Source: Formicarius rufipectus | Lineage: Eukaryota; Chordata; Aves; Passeriformes; Formicariidae | Reading direction: 5' to 3' | NCBI GenBank assembly: GCA_013399695.1 | Contig: VXAU01001100.1 | Span: 1 to 64,000, forward strand | Length of the DNA: 64,000 bases | Part shown: in pieces, positions 25,401-37,667 of the stretch | Numbering within the stretch: the stretch's first letter is position 1 | Layout: each line of letters starts with the position of its first letter | Notes under the pieces: generated by a model | Databases searched by the model: none | The model's input: the letters and a program-made list of their open reading frames with translations, nothing else | What the model was told of the DNA's origin: nothing | Position numbers and translations under genes: made by a program

Positions 25401-26626
25401 GCTATCCCAGTATAACACATTTATCCAATTTATCTACTTTTTTATTCTACAAGCTACCCGTAATTTGAGCTGTCACATTAATATATAGTGATTCCAGTGC
25501 ACTTAATCAGGAGAACTCTAAAATGAAAAAACGGGAGGAAAATGCATAAACATTTACAAGGTCATATGCAAGCATATAATTTCATGAGTGAAAGTATGCT
25601 ATGAGGCACACTCTAACCTTGAAAAAAAAGGTCAACATGAGTATATTGATTTGTTTATTCCTACATATATAGGTTTCATGTATACTACTTAGTATCTACC
25701 ATTATCATGAGATAATTATACTGAAAATTATTAGCTACAAATGCAGCCTCACAAAAACAGTAAACTGTAAATGTTTATCCAAAATTTTATCTTTAATATT
25801 TGCTACCAGTTTCACACTTAACGCTCTAAAGCTAGTTTTGGCAACTCCCACAGATTAAGGCATACTCTCACTTCTGAACTTTATATATTGATTCAGAATA
25901 ATGGATTAATTCCCATTAGTTGTGTTGTAAGAAGCTTGGAAATTACTTTGGATACACTTGCCACAGTATTCCTTTTTCTTCTGGTGTACACTCATCTATG
26001 ATGGAACTTAAGAAGAGTTTGAGCTGGGAATGTTCCTTGATCTGTTGATGTTCCAGAAAGTTTTCACAGCCAAGAACATTTCCATGAGGGAAGTTAAAAA
26101 AATTTGACCTAGCATTGGAAACAGACTTTTTTAGAATCAAAGAGGCTTGCAAAATGTAAAACAGATTTGAAGAAATTTGTTTAAACTTATCACATACAGA
26201 TCAAAGCATATCTCTCAATGTTAGAAAAATAATCCAGTCCTTCCAACAAAAATCAGAGATGAGAAAACAGATAGTCAAAATAGAGGAAAAATTCACATCA
26301 ATATATGGATTATAGGTTCCTTGCTTCTGACGCTATTATGCTAAACATGTCATTATTACATAGCCTGCAGTCCAGTCATCTGCCTGTTCTAGATGATAAG
26401 GGGCAGGAGGCAAATGTGGGACAGTGAAGTTTGGTGATTTTCATCAATGCCTGCTCAATGTCAAACAAGATAATATCACTCCACTCAAAGAAACTTCACA
26501 TTTGAGTTACAGACAATGGAGACCACCAGACACTTCTAGGATGCAATTGCTCATTTTAGATGTCTATTTTGGATGCTCTCAATCGCATCTTGAAAATACA
26601 TAGCACTTAACACTGTATAGGGACAT
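22466..26626. other. AT-rich unique sequence, no gene recognised
   Basis: No gene or recognisable mobile element seen. Contains a short poly-A run (about 22925-22939). Frames are all under 80 codons and unsupported. Confidence 0.6.
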
Positions 26627-26968
26627 TGCAGTGGGTTGACCCTGGTTGGATACCACGTACCCACTGAAGCTGCTCTATCACTTCTCTCCAGAAGTGGACA
26701 GGGGAGACAAAATATAACGAAGGGTTTATGAGATAAGAACTGGGAGAGATCATTCACCAATTACTGCCATAAGCGAAACAGATTCAGAGTGAGTCTATTA
26801 ATTGAATGCATTACTAACAGATTCATAACAGGATAATGAGAAATAAAATCTTAAAAACAACTTCACCCCATCCCTCTCCATCACAAACTCTACCTCCTTC
26901 ACATAGCAGTGCAAGGAGATGGAAAATGGTGGTTATGGTCAGTCCATCGCAAGTTACTTCTTCCACTG

Positions 26969-27295
26969 CTCCAGTGTGGGGTCCCTCTCATAGGAAACAG
27001 TCCTCCAAGAACTTCTCCAACACAAGTCCTTCCCGTGGGCACCAGTTCTCCAGGAACTGCTGCAATATAGGTCACTTTTCACGGGATGCAGTCCTACAGA
27101 CACAGGCTGCTCCAGCATGGGTCCCACACAGGGTCACAAGCCCTACCAGGAAACCTGCTCCAGGGCTTCATTGGTCAGCAGGCATCTTCCAGGAGCCTGC
27201 TCCAGCATGGGCTTCCCATGGGGTCACAACCTCCTTCAAGCATCCAGCTGCTTCAGTGTGGGCTCCTCCATGGGCTGCAGGTGAATCTCTGCATA
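26969..27295 (-). repeat. Degenerate 45-51-bp tandem repeat inside the LTR
   Basis: The motif ctccag(c/t)(a/g)tggg(tcc) or decayed versions of it recurs at 26969, 27015, 27060, 27110, 27158, 27200 and 27251, giving steps of 46, 45, 50, 48, 42 and 51 bases. Each unit carries a cytosine-rich core and a gggt/gtcc segment. It is part of the LTR family's own structure, not a local expansion. Confidence 0.8.
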
Positions 27296-27502
27296 CTTCT
27301 GGATGTCCATGGGGTTGCAGGGGCACAGCTGCCTCACCATGGGCTTCACTGTGGGCTGCAGGAGAACCTCAGCTCTGGCAACTGGAGCACCTCCTGCCTC
27401 TCCTTCTCCACTGACCCTGATGTCTGCAGAGTTGTTCCTTTCATATATTCTCACTCCACTCTTCACTGGGTACAATTACTTCCACACAATAACTTTTTTC
27501 CC

Positions 27503-27515
27503 CTTCTTAAATATG
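27503..27515 (-). promoter_or_regulatory. TATA-like box of the solo LTR
   Basis: The - strand reads catatttaagaag, a TATTTAAG-type TATA box at the expected place for this LTR family, about 170 bases from the LTR start. Activity today is unknown. Confidence 0.5.
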
Positions 27516-27684
27516 TCATCACAGAGATGTTACTATCATTCCTGATTGGCTCGGCCTTGTCCAGAGCCAAGTCTACCCTGGAGCCACCTAGCATTGGCTC
27601 TGGGGGAAGCTTCAGGCAGCTTCTCACATAAGCCACCCCTGCAGCTCTTCTGCTACCAAAACCTAGCCATGCAAACCCAATACA

Positions 27685-30496
27685 GGCACCTAGAAAGTGA
27701 ATTCATCTGTGGAAAAGGTAGATGTATATGTTTGGTCAAAACCCATGTAAACCCAAGTAATCTCTGATTACTTTGGCACATTTCTCATTTGGGAAAGTCA
27801 ACGAGAAGCTTTATGAGTGACCAACATGACTGATATCTGTATTTCATAACACACTCAATGAGGTTGATGATTTATAATGTTAGATACGTGATGTTATCTG
27901 AATATTTAATTCTTATTCTATAAGCTTCAGGCATTGCTGTGTCCTTCTCGCCAGTAGCCTTTTCTGCTGAAACATCAAACCAGATTTATGTCACTGCAAA
28001 GCTTTCGCTAGGTCTCTGTTTTCTGAGGGGTAAAAGAGAACAGCATTGAAACCTCTGTACTCAGAGCATGCATTCATAGTGAGAGAATCTCTGACAACAG
28101 TTTCCTTCATTCAGTGCCAACACAGGGAAACACCAGGAAAACTCATGCCGTGGCATATCTAAGATATTGACAACATTGAGCTCTCTATTGTCTTNNNNNN
28201 NNNNNNNNNNNNNNNNNNNNNNNNNNNTTTTTTTAATTTTCAAGTTCAGTTAAGCAATAAGGAGACCAACATGTGCGTTGATGGCCTTATGGAATAGAGA
28301 TAACAGAAATTAAGACCAATATTTAAAGAAAACAAAAGTATAAATAACTAGTCACCTATCACCACTCCTTCTGGAGATGAAGATTTCCAACACAAGGCGT
28401 GTCATTAGATTCCTGGCTGCTTCAAGGAATATTCAGTATCACGTTCAGCCAAAAGAGGTCTTCTTTACTCAGCACTTTCACTTACGATGTTCACATCTTA
28501 CTTCTTTAGGATTAAGGCCTTCCCGTAACAACCCAGGGCTTTATCACTTCCAGATTTACTCATGACATATGACACCACTCAGAGCTACCCAAACAAGAAG
28601 AACTCGGTGAGTCCCCTTAATAAATAAGATGCCTGAGAGTACCTTGGCTGTTCCAGCTGTAAAATGATCAGACCAAAGCTCACAGCAGTCACTTGGAACC
28701 ATAAAACTAAAAAATAAGAATAAATAGACGTATTTCTAAGAGATCCCTTATCCCTCACTCTCTGATATCACCATGGCAAATCTTATCACAAGTGTTTGCA
28801 CTTACACTTCTGTGCCATTAACAATAGCGACAGTTTCTCTTGGGAATTCACCTATATTTGATTTTTTTAAAAGACCTGTTGCCATGTTACCCGTTAATGT
28901 TTCTAATTAACAGAATATTAATAACATAGACTTCAGTTCCTCAGCCTATTCAATATTAGGCTACAGACCAGACTTCAGCAACACAAGGAACAAACTTCTC
29001 TTTTAGGCAAAGTTTATAATTGCTTTAGTTAAAAGTGCAGATGTAGATGTACCTTGAGATCTGCTTTGCTCTGGGAGTTCCTTTCTTTCTTGATTAGACA
29101 GGATCTTGTTATCTTCGACCATCTATTCTTCCGGGCTTTTTTAAACAGATTGCTTATGGAACTGTGAGTGTTTAACAGGAAGTAACAGACATTTTTTTGA
29201 CATTAAAAGGATTCACAGGAGTTACTTTTTTCAATCCTTTTATGTGTATTTCTGTAAGATACAATTTTAAAATTATGTGTTGCATTTGAAGTATGAATGT
29301 TTATATGGAAAACTGTTTCACGTATAAATAAATAGCTTATCCTGTGAAAGATAAGTAATTCCATATCTTGTTAGAGTAGTTTCATGCTGTGGATGCACTC
29401 CAGCTAGCAAATCAGTTGTAGTGTAATATTGTAACTTCCAGAATTCATAACTATTATTTTTAACTAAGGTAGGTTTTAAAACCTCTTTACAACTATAAAC
29501 CAAATATTGATATTTACCATGAAGTCTCTTCATGCTATGATTCATCCCATTTTGTCAATCAATACTGTTAGTCTAATTATATGCATAAATGTAATTATAC
29601 ATAGAATATAATTATATTCTAAGTAGAAATCCTCCTATTAAACATAGCAATGCTTTAGGCATGGGTAGACTAAAGAAACAAAGCTCTACGAGTTGTGTAC
29701 AATTATTATTATCTAAACAAAGAGCTGAAATGTCATAAGAAGATGAAGCACAATAAAAGTGATCGATATGTCATTTTTTTGTATTAATTAGGATATTATA
29801 TGCTGACTACCTCACAATGCACTCTAGATACAAAAAGGTGTGTCACAGTGCTGGTTGAAGGCATATATATTTCTGTTATTGGTCTAACCCATTTAAATTA
29901 CACTATTGTTTTCAAAGAAATCTTATAATACTTTTTAGATGAATGACATGTTTTCTTTTTAGCTTTAGTACTTCACAGAAAAAAAGTTGAAGCAGAGAAA
30001 TAATCAGATCTAGGAAGCATGTGCATCAACTATTACCAGTCAGCTAGCTCATACTTATTAATGTGGTTTCAGAAGAAGGTCAGACCTGTAGCAGATGTAT
30101 TACTCAGGTGACAACAGGAACATCAGCACTGATGCATATCACTCACAGAAGTAAAACCTCTCTGCTTAGGTCATTGCTGCCAAATCAGGACACCATTGCA
30201 ATTAATAAATTATTAACACTTAATCTCTTAAATGTATATCAAAAAGAACTGCCATCAGTGTACTTCCTTCATATCTACACAACAGATCTCCTCAGATTCA
30301 GACAAAGGAGGAGTTCTGCAAGGAAAAACATGTGTATATTCTCTAAGCTGCTCATACTATATAGGAAGAAATCTCCAAGGCTGGTGCATTTCAAAAGCAC
30401 AAATTAGACAATGAACACAGTGAATCCTTAAGATATATATAGTGCTGGGTGCAAAACCCAATCTAATTGCCAAAAAGTCAGTACCTATATGTAAGT
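27685..30496. other. AT-rich unique sequence with a gap, no gene recognised
   Basis: No gene seen. Contains the 33-N gap and a perfect 18-bp palindrome, agaatataattatattct (29603-29620), within an AT-rich patch. Frames of up to 114 codons (30063-30407, +) show no family resemblance. Confidence 0.6.
28195..28227. other. Assembly gap, 33 N
   Basis: Short run of N next to a T-run on the right side, probably an unresolved homopolymer. Confidence 0.99.
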
Positions 30497-30944
30497 TAAG
30501 CGTGGCTTGACCTTGGCTGGTCACCAGGTGCCCACTGAGCAAGCTGCTTTATCATCCCCCTTCTCAGCTGGACAGGGAAGAGAAAATAAGATGGAAAACA
30601 ATTTGTACATTGTGGTAAGTTAGTTTAGTGAAGCAAAAACAAAATGCATAAGAAGAGAAAAAAAATTCCAAAGATATCATTCTTTCCATCAGCACAAAAC
30701 ATTTGACCATTTCCCAGGAAGTGGGGTTTTAGCATATGTAGTGGTTGCTCCAAAAGGAAAACACTGTAAATAATGAAAGGTCTCCCTTTCTCCTCCTTTT
30801 CTTAGCTTTCATATACGAGCTGACATATGGTAGTAGCCAAAGCACAGATGTAGTATCAATACCTTTCCAGCTACCAACAGAAATCACAGCACTGTGAGGG
30901 ATGCTGCGGGGAACACTGACTCCACCCCAGTCAGAGCCAATGCA
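30497..30944 (-). mobile_element. Avian ERV solo LTR, shorter related subfamily
   Basis: The left end, cgtggcttgaccttggctgg then 'aggtgcccactgagc' and 'ctcagctggacagggaagag', is clearly related to the left end of the LTR at 26627. The right half differs: 'aatgaaaggtctccctttct', then 'cttagctttcatatacgagc', then 'gactccaccccagtcagagc'. A decayed TATA-like sequence (gtatatgaaa on the - strand) lies near 30805-30816. So it shares its U5/R side with the longer LTR and has another U3. About 450 bp, no second LTR or internal region beside it. Boundaries are approximate to a few bases. Confidence 0.82.
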
Positions 30945-31139
30945 GTTCCCATTATGGTTAACTAAATGTTAGTCAGTACAAGCAAGAAGGCTGTACATCT
31001 GATGAAACAACCTTAGCTACTTTTGGGTGATTTTAAGAACTCTCAGCATCTATTATTCTTATTGACTAGATGAAAGCTTAGATATTTAATTCACAGGTCA
31101 GTTCTTGCATTCAGAAGCAGAAACCTAGATTCTCAGAAT

Positions 31140-31199
31140 CCAAAGCTGATGATCTCTAGAGGTGCCTTCTAGCCACAGTCATCCTGTGATATTGTGATT
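31140..31199 (+). mobile_element. Short CR1 3'-end fragment
   Basis: The sequence gctgatgatctctagaggtg then 'ccttctagccacagtcatcc' and 'tgtgatattgtgatt' is the last ~55 bases of CR1 with its octamer-type tail. Severe 5' truncation is common in this family. Confidence 0.8.
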
Positions 31200-31459
31200 T
31201 CTCAGTTTCATGTGCCTAGTTAACAGAAAATTATGAAGCAATAAAAGATTTTGAAGAGCTTTCAACCTTCTGAAAACTTTGAAATCATAATCATTTCCAC
31301 ATATTATGCAAGACTGTTTAGAAATTTGCTTTGCAAACAGGTTTAGTATAAGCACAGAAGCATTTAACCTTGAGAAACACAAATCAAATGTTATATCATT
31401 ACTGACTTTTATTTTCCTTGCCCCTTTTGGTTTATCACTTCAAGCTTTAATTTCTTTAA

Positions 31460-31495
31460 CATATATATATATGTGTGTGTGTGTATATATATATA
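31460..31495. repeat. Compound (TA)n(TG)n(TA)n microsatellite
   Basis: catatatatatat, then gtgtgtgtgtg, then tatatatatata. Probably length-polymorphic. Confidence 0.95.
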
Positions 31496-34400
31496 ATCAT
31501 TAAATTTCACACACCCCTCCCATATTCAAGATGAGTAACTGAATCTTTTTGTATGTATCACAGTTGCAAGTTCATAGTCAGTGACCAGTGAAGGGAGACA
31601 TCCATTTGCAAAGTAATGTTAATGTACTAGCTTAATGGACCTCACCCATCTACAAAGCACACTCAGAAAGCTTTGATCACTTCTAACCCATCATACACAG
31701 CCTTCAGCATGGGGTGCACTCCCTCTCCTCCACTTCCATTTATAACTTCAGCTCTCCTTCCTTTGAGGGTATGCAGCTTTTCTTGGAGGTGCACCTTGGT
31801 CCATATTGCACAAAACAGCTTATATTGAAGTCACCTACTGAATATACAGAAGTGCTGCTTTGAAAACATATGCTTGTATTTTAAAGTGCAGTGAATTTCC
31901 ATTTACAGCTGAAGCAAGATTTGGAGATCAATGAAATTTTCCTCACCTGATACAAAAAAATAGATTTTGTACACTCTAGAATAATCAAAGAGTTAATGTA
32001 GTTTCATTCCTTCATGACTTAAACTCACCTGTAGACTTTTATTATGTTAATTTTCCAAATGCGCAAAGCAAAAAACTCAGTAAACTGAAGGTAACCAAAG
32101 GGACTATTTGGTAGAGACAGAAATGAACTGTGTCTTTTGAAGTGTTCCAGAGAAAATGTGTTCAGAATATTCAAGTCTCAAGTGAGTTACCAAAGGTTAT
32201 TCATTCACAAGTGAGATAAATTCATACCTGTCAAATTGTCTGGATCCTCTGTGTGATCACTAGTGCCTCAAATCATTTATTTTTTTTCCCCCGTGAAAGT
32301 TCAATATTTTCACATTTCCAAATTTAGTAGCTTTTCCTGTGTCTGAAAGTAAATGAATTAATTTTCCTTTCATCTCACTTTCCACTTTTACAAGGCAAGT
32401 GTGGAAGCAAAAAAAAAATCCAGGTTTGCTGGCACAAATTGGTTTTAAGTACCATTTCACAGTACAGCCTGGAACCTCCTTACAATAGATACTATACTTG
32501 TAAACAATCTTTTTAGAAAAATCCTAGGGCTGGCCGTATTTAAAATGAGGGTGTAAAATATTTTATTTCAAACCAATTCAAGACCCGCATAGTCCTTGAA
32601 GACTTTACCTCTGCTTAAGCTCTTGGATGTGCAAGAGAAGCGTATCTGAACACAAAAACTTTCCTTCTTCTCCACTTTGATACTTGACCCAAAAGGAATT
32701 ATTATAATCAGCCAAAACTTGTGTTGTTGTAATAACATGAATCGCTGTTTCCATCACGCAAAGTCTGGAGTGTATTTGATATCATTGGTGAATGGACCAG
32801 GGTTAAAAAATGTAAGCAAGAGTAGCAGAAACCTTACACTTCCAATTAAAAAAGAGATGGTCAGGGCAGACACCAGAGAAACAGTTTGTTTGTGAGGCCA
32901 GAACTGCAAAACAGGTGGACAGAAGAAAGAGTCACATTCCTGAGTGACATAGAAAGAGACAGTGGAAGTTTCCTATATTTCCCTATCTGTTCTTATTACT
33001 AACTGCACATGATAGCAATTCAAAATGTAGGTGAGTTCAACATCACACTGCCCGCATAGCCTAATTTTTGTAAAATAATATTTATATTTATATTTATGAC
33101 TGCATGACAAATAGCTTAATTTTATTTAGTTTCACAACAATAAAATGAGGAAACAAGTTCCATATATTTTTCACATGCTTTATGCTAAGACGACATTAAA
33201 AAAATCCCCAGAATATAGTTTCTCTAATAAAAATTCTGATTTATATTTTTATATTTCATACTTTTAATTGTTTCTGGGTTTGTTGGTGAAGTTCTATGTT
33301 TCACATCATTTCTGTCCTACTTTTTGCTGCATTTGGCATCTCAGTGTAATGAAGTAAGATGAAATTTTGAATAAGGCAATGGGACAAAGATTTGGAAAAC
33401 ATGTCTCCTGCATAGGTAAGAAATTTCAGAATTCTTACTTTTCCATATATAGTATCACTAGATCTAACAATATATCTGTATTCTATTCAATTCACATATT
33501 TCTGGATAAAATTTTAAATTCTCCCATCCAATCACACTGATGTGGTTGACACTGTTTATGGTTTTTGTTGGTTTTCTTTTTTAAACCATGAATAAATTTT
33601 ATTTTCAAATCAATGCTTTACTCCTCACTTAGGATATATTGGTTCTTTAAAATGCAGCCTACATGTTATCTACTGTCTTGATTCTGTCTGATTCATTGTG
33701 GGGAGAGTTAGAAGAGAGTTAAAACAATGAAATAGTCAATCAGAGGAAAAATGAACTATTCAGTCTCCTAAAACTGAAAGACTGAAATATTCCATGCTTG
33801 TACCTTGATTATAACTATATTGTTTCTTTGGAAAGGATTGTTTATATTCACATATGTAAATTAAAATGTGCATAAAAATTAAATATAAAAGAAATATTAC
33901 TAATATTATTAAAACTTATTATTATCATTACTATTATTAATAATAATTTGAGCATCCACTATATGTATATAGCACTGCAAAAAATAATTTCAAAGGTTCC
34001 GATAGCTCTATCAGTGTATTGCTATAGTATTTCAATCTACTATTGTAAAATGCATAAAGCTGACATATGTTGATCCTATCAAGGGGAGAATCTGGCCCAA
34101 TGGGGTCAAAGAAGCATGTAGCAGCATATGTATATTGTATAAATACAAATAAAATAGATCACAAGCTATTCAGAAAATGACAGATACTTTAATTCTTAAA
34201 AATCTTAGAATTTCAACCTTTTTAGAAATTATGAAATAAAGAATAACAAAAAAACAACCCCCCATTATTATCCAAGCAGAAGTGGTATAAGATCATTTAT
34301 CTTGATGGATGTCACCTTAGAGCACATATTATCCCTATCTCTCAAAGTGTTTTTTCCCCCTTATTTCATCTCTGACATTCATTGTAAATTTAATGATCCA

Positions 34401-37400
34401 CATACGATTTGCTGGTGTCTCAGTCTGGTGTTTTGAATCATGAAACTAGTACTAAATTTATGACACTGCAGTACCACTTAGTGAATCATTAAGCAGTACA
34501 GTGATTTTAACGATTTGGATCATACTGGACCTCATCACTGTATAATGAGGTTCCATTTAGTGTAAATTTTATGTAAAAATTCAATTTGCAAACCAACAAC
34601 ATGAAACTACAACATTTTTTCTAACCTGACATCGCATTTATTTATCATGATTTCCATCAGTGTTTCATGTGGGGAAAGAAAATGCTACCTCATTACAAAA
34701 GTAATTTTTTACAGTCCTCGCACCACTGAAAAATATATACTTTCAGATCTGTATTTGTGTAGAAATCTATCCTGAAACATAAACCTCTAGAGGGCTTAGA
34801 TGTGGTTATTTGACTATGCTGAATTAGACTGTGGCATTACTGATGTAGCTAAGCACTTGGAGAAGTGATTGTTCAAAGGGCTCTCAAACCCTTCTGTACA
34901 GTCCAAGAGGATCCTCCAACAGAGAAGGGAACATTTATTAATGCCCAGCTCGATAACACTGGGGCACATCATTACTGTGCATTATAAACCAAAAACTTAG
35001 TTGCTGAATGTTTATAAATTGCTTCTTTCAAATGCACTGAAGGAACTAAGGAGATATATGCAACCAATACAAATATACATTCCCTACTCTGAGCAGTTTT
35101 TGAGTTGTGGAAAGTGTACTAGGCACAATGAAGATCAGGTACTGTCAGAATAACTAGATGTTTTCCTATAGGAAGTTATCCATTTGCACACTAGTAATTT
35201 TTGGCATTGTTTTCAGTAAAGCTTGATTCTTAAGTCAATTTTCCTCAAACAAAAGCAACCTAAAACATTCACAGATAATACTTGGATCATTCTCTAGTTC
35301 CATTTCACCTAACCTCTTGGTACTGTTAGCTAATATGGTTAGGCCAGAGTCATAAAACAGAAGAACCTTAATGGGAAGAAAGTATAGTTCTTGAAAATAC
35401 TGATTTTTTTTTCCGTTCTTTTAGTCTAGACGATGTGCATTAAAGGAACTTGAGTTGTAGTTTATTAAGTTATTGAAGCACTGCAGTACTTTTGAGTTGG
35501 TGTAAAACAAAGGGAATATACTAAAAATCCTTACATTAATTGATCTGTTGAATAAAAGACACGTGGCAGCTCAGACTCTCTTAAGTACTTCAGAGACATC
35601 AAAGGTAACAAAAGAAGTGAATGAGGTGAGAGAGGAGCTTTTTTTTTTCCTCCAAAGGGAAAAATAAAGGAATTAGCGATAGTCACCATGTGGAAAAATC
35701 AAACGCATATAACTGGGAACTAAGCAAAGTAGCACAATGATTCTACCAAAATCTTCAAGAAATGCTTCTGTTACAAAGCATCCTAGAATCATGTAGGCAC
35801 TTTTCTGCATGACTACCCTACTCAGATGCCCATTGCTAGACATAAAACACTGTAGCTCGCTGTTAAACAGCATCAATGGCTAAGAAATATGTGATACTAC
35901 TTACTTGTGCATTTTTTAAATGGGGAGAATATACCAGAGATAGAAGCTCCTCTCAGCCTTTTAGCTTCTTTTCAATGGTGCAGTTGTAGACATATTATGG
36001 AACTGGGAACATTCTGTAATCTGACTTGAGCAACAGTAAATCTTGCTATTCAGAGTTGTGTAGTTGCTGTGGAGTTAGAAAGAATAGTAGATAAAATGTA
36101 ACATAAGATCTCTAGCAAACAAAGTACATATTTTTTAATAATTTACAGTTGAATCCATACTTGTAACAGTGTTTAGGAAATAGCAAGTCTTGCTTTCATC
36201 TAGCTGAAGAAATATACATATGCACACTCCCTCATATAACAGGTTCAATAGCACTCTCATTCATAGGTTAGTGAGTAGCAGGGCTAAACAAGCTGAGTTT
36301 CCTATGGATTTGTGTGTCACAGCTGACACCCACACTGTTACAGATGCTACGTTTCCAGTGAACATTTATGGTCACAGAAAATGCATCTGCCTTGTGTGGA
36401 TTTTCTGATGTCTAGTGAATTGTTGCAATATTTTCTTCAGCTGGACCACTAACAGGGTCCTTCTCTCCAACTTTGCCATCTACACTACACATTTCCACTG
36501 ATTCATGTGTAAGTTCAGATATCCTTTCCAGAAGACTTAAAAAGAGTAGGTTAGAGCTTGTTTTGCTTAGGAATGTTTTCCTGCCTAAGAAGAAGTTCTT
36601 GTCTCAAAGATTGTTGGCTGCTTTTTTCCCCTTTCATTCCAGAGGAGGTTTTCAATCTCTGATATCTCTGTGAAATACTTCTCACAGAGGTTATGGGCCT
36701 TCACACTGGGGAGGGTCTAGGAAGAGGCCAGCAAAGAGAAAAGCCTTGAAGAGAACAGGGGCATGCCTTTCTCAGGCCCAGTACTCAAGCACTGTTTGGA
36801 ATTTTACCTTGTAAATCTAGTATTCTCACTTTTGGAATAAATTTTCCTGAAGTCCTTCCATTGCCTGGCATTTCAAGGGTACCTGCAGGTTGCCTTACTT
36901 TACACATGAAATGTATACTCTGCTGTGAAATTTGGTCAAAACTAACTAAAGGGTATTAAGAGGAGGGGTTGAGGGAAATAATCAAATAGACCCAGACCAA
37001 GAAAGTAGAAATGCACAAGATCTTTTCCTTTATAATCAAAATAAAATAACCAGAAAGTTGTGTTAGAAGTTTCCTCAGGCTGTCTTTTGTTTAAATTAAA
37101 TGGAACATTTTAATTTGTTCTTGACATGAACTCAAAACTTTATAGCAACAAAAATTTTTAACATTCTGTATCAACCCAACACAGTCAGAGCATTCAATGA
37201 ATTGGTATGCAATTTCTCTTCCAAGTGCATGCAGCAAAACAGCTAAAAGGCTTTGGAATCTCAAAAAGATACTTTTGTTAAAGCATGAGCCAGAAAATAA
37301 AGCTTTTAAAAGTGAAAAAAATCTGCTCTGCCAGGTGAGACAGAGCAAACTATGAGGGTTGGCAAAGGCACCCCAACGTTCACCTCTGCTTGTCATACTC

Positions 37401-37659
37401 TGCAATTGCCAGCTGCTTGTAGTGGTTTCCTAATGAAAAAAAGGTTTTAGTGGGTGAATAAAGGTCTACCCAGCCATCAGTCCCGGTAAGCTTCTGGTTG
37501 TTGACAAAACTCTGGTCAATTTTAGCCAAGCTTGATAGAGTAACAGAAGAGCCAGAGATAATTAATTGGAATATTTGGAAATAAACTTGGAAATAAAGTC
37601 TTTTGAGGATTAACAGGTGGATCACAAGGGGTCAACAGCCATAAGCCTGTTTGTTGACT
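31496..37659. other. AT-rich unique sequence, no gene recognised
   Basis: No gene or dated mobile element recognised. The patch 33900-33950 is ATT-rich. The stretch 34780-34990 is more balanced in base composition and could include conserved non-coding DNA. Around 36220-36410 the - strand has a few residues resembling a C2H2 zinc-finger linker, too weak to call. Confidence 0.55.
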
Positions 37660-37667
37660 TAAATAGT

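Larger units (their letters stand above)
26627..27684 (-). mobile_element. Avian endogenous-retrovirus solo LTR, about 1.06 kb
   Basis: The + strand starts tgcagtgggttgaccctgg and ends caaacccaataca, so the element has TG...CA ends when read on the - strand, its transcriptional sense. The body matches the widespread avian LTR type from memory: 'aggggagacaaaatataacg', a degenerate 45-51-bp repeat array (26969-27295), 'cttcttaaatatgtcatcac' and 'ggctcggccttgtccagagc'. A TATA-like box lies at 27503-27515 (-). No matching LTR or internal gag/pol/env sequence lies nearby, so it is a solo LTR. CpGs are few (about seven), indicating an old copy. The immediate flanks do not form an exact target duplication. 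Frames of 192 and 181 codons inside it are not genes. Confidence 0.93.

Noticed and set aside
26836..27414. 192-codon open frame (and an overlapping 181-codon one)
   Set aside because: Entirely inside the solo LTR and antisense to its transcriptional direction; periodic residues simply reflect the repeat array.
30063..30407. 114-codon frame
   Set aside because: No domain, no signal, AT-rich codon use like the surrounding DNA, and no recognisable splice context.
36220..36410. Zinc-finger linker-like residues on the - strand (HQKIHT)
   Set aside because: No cysteine pairs at proper spacing and stops follow at once; probably chance.
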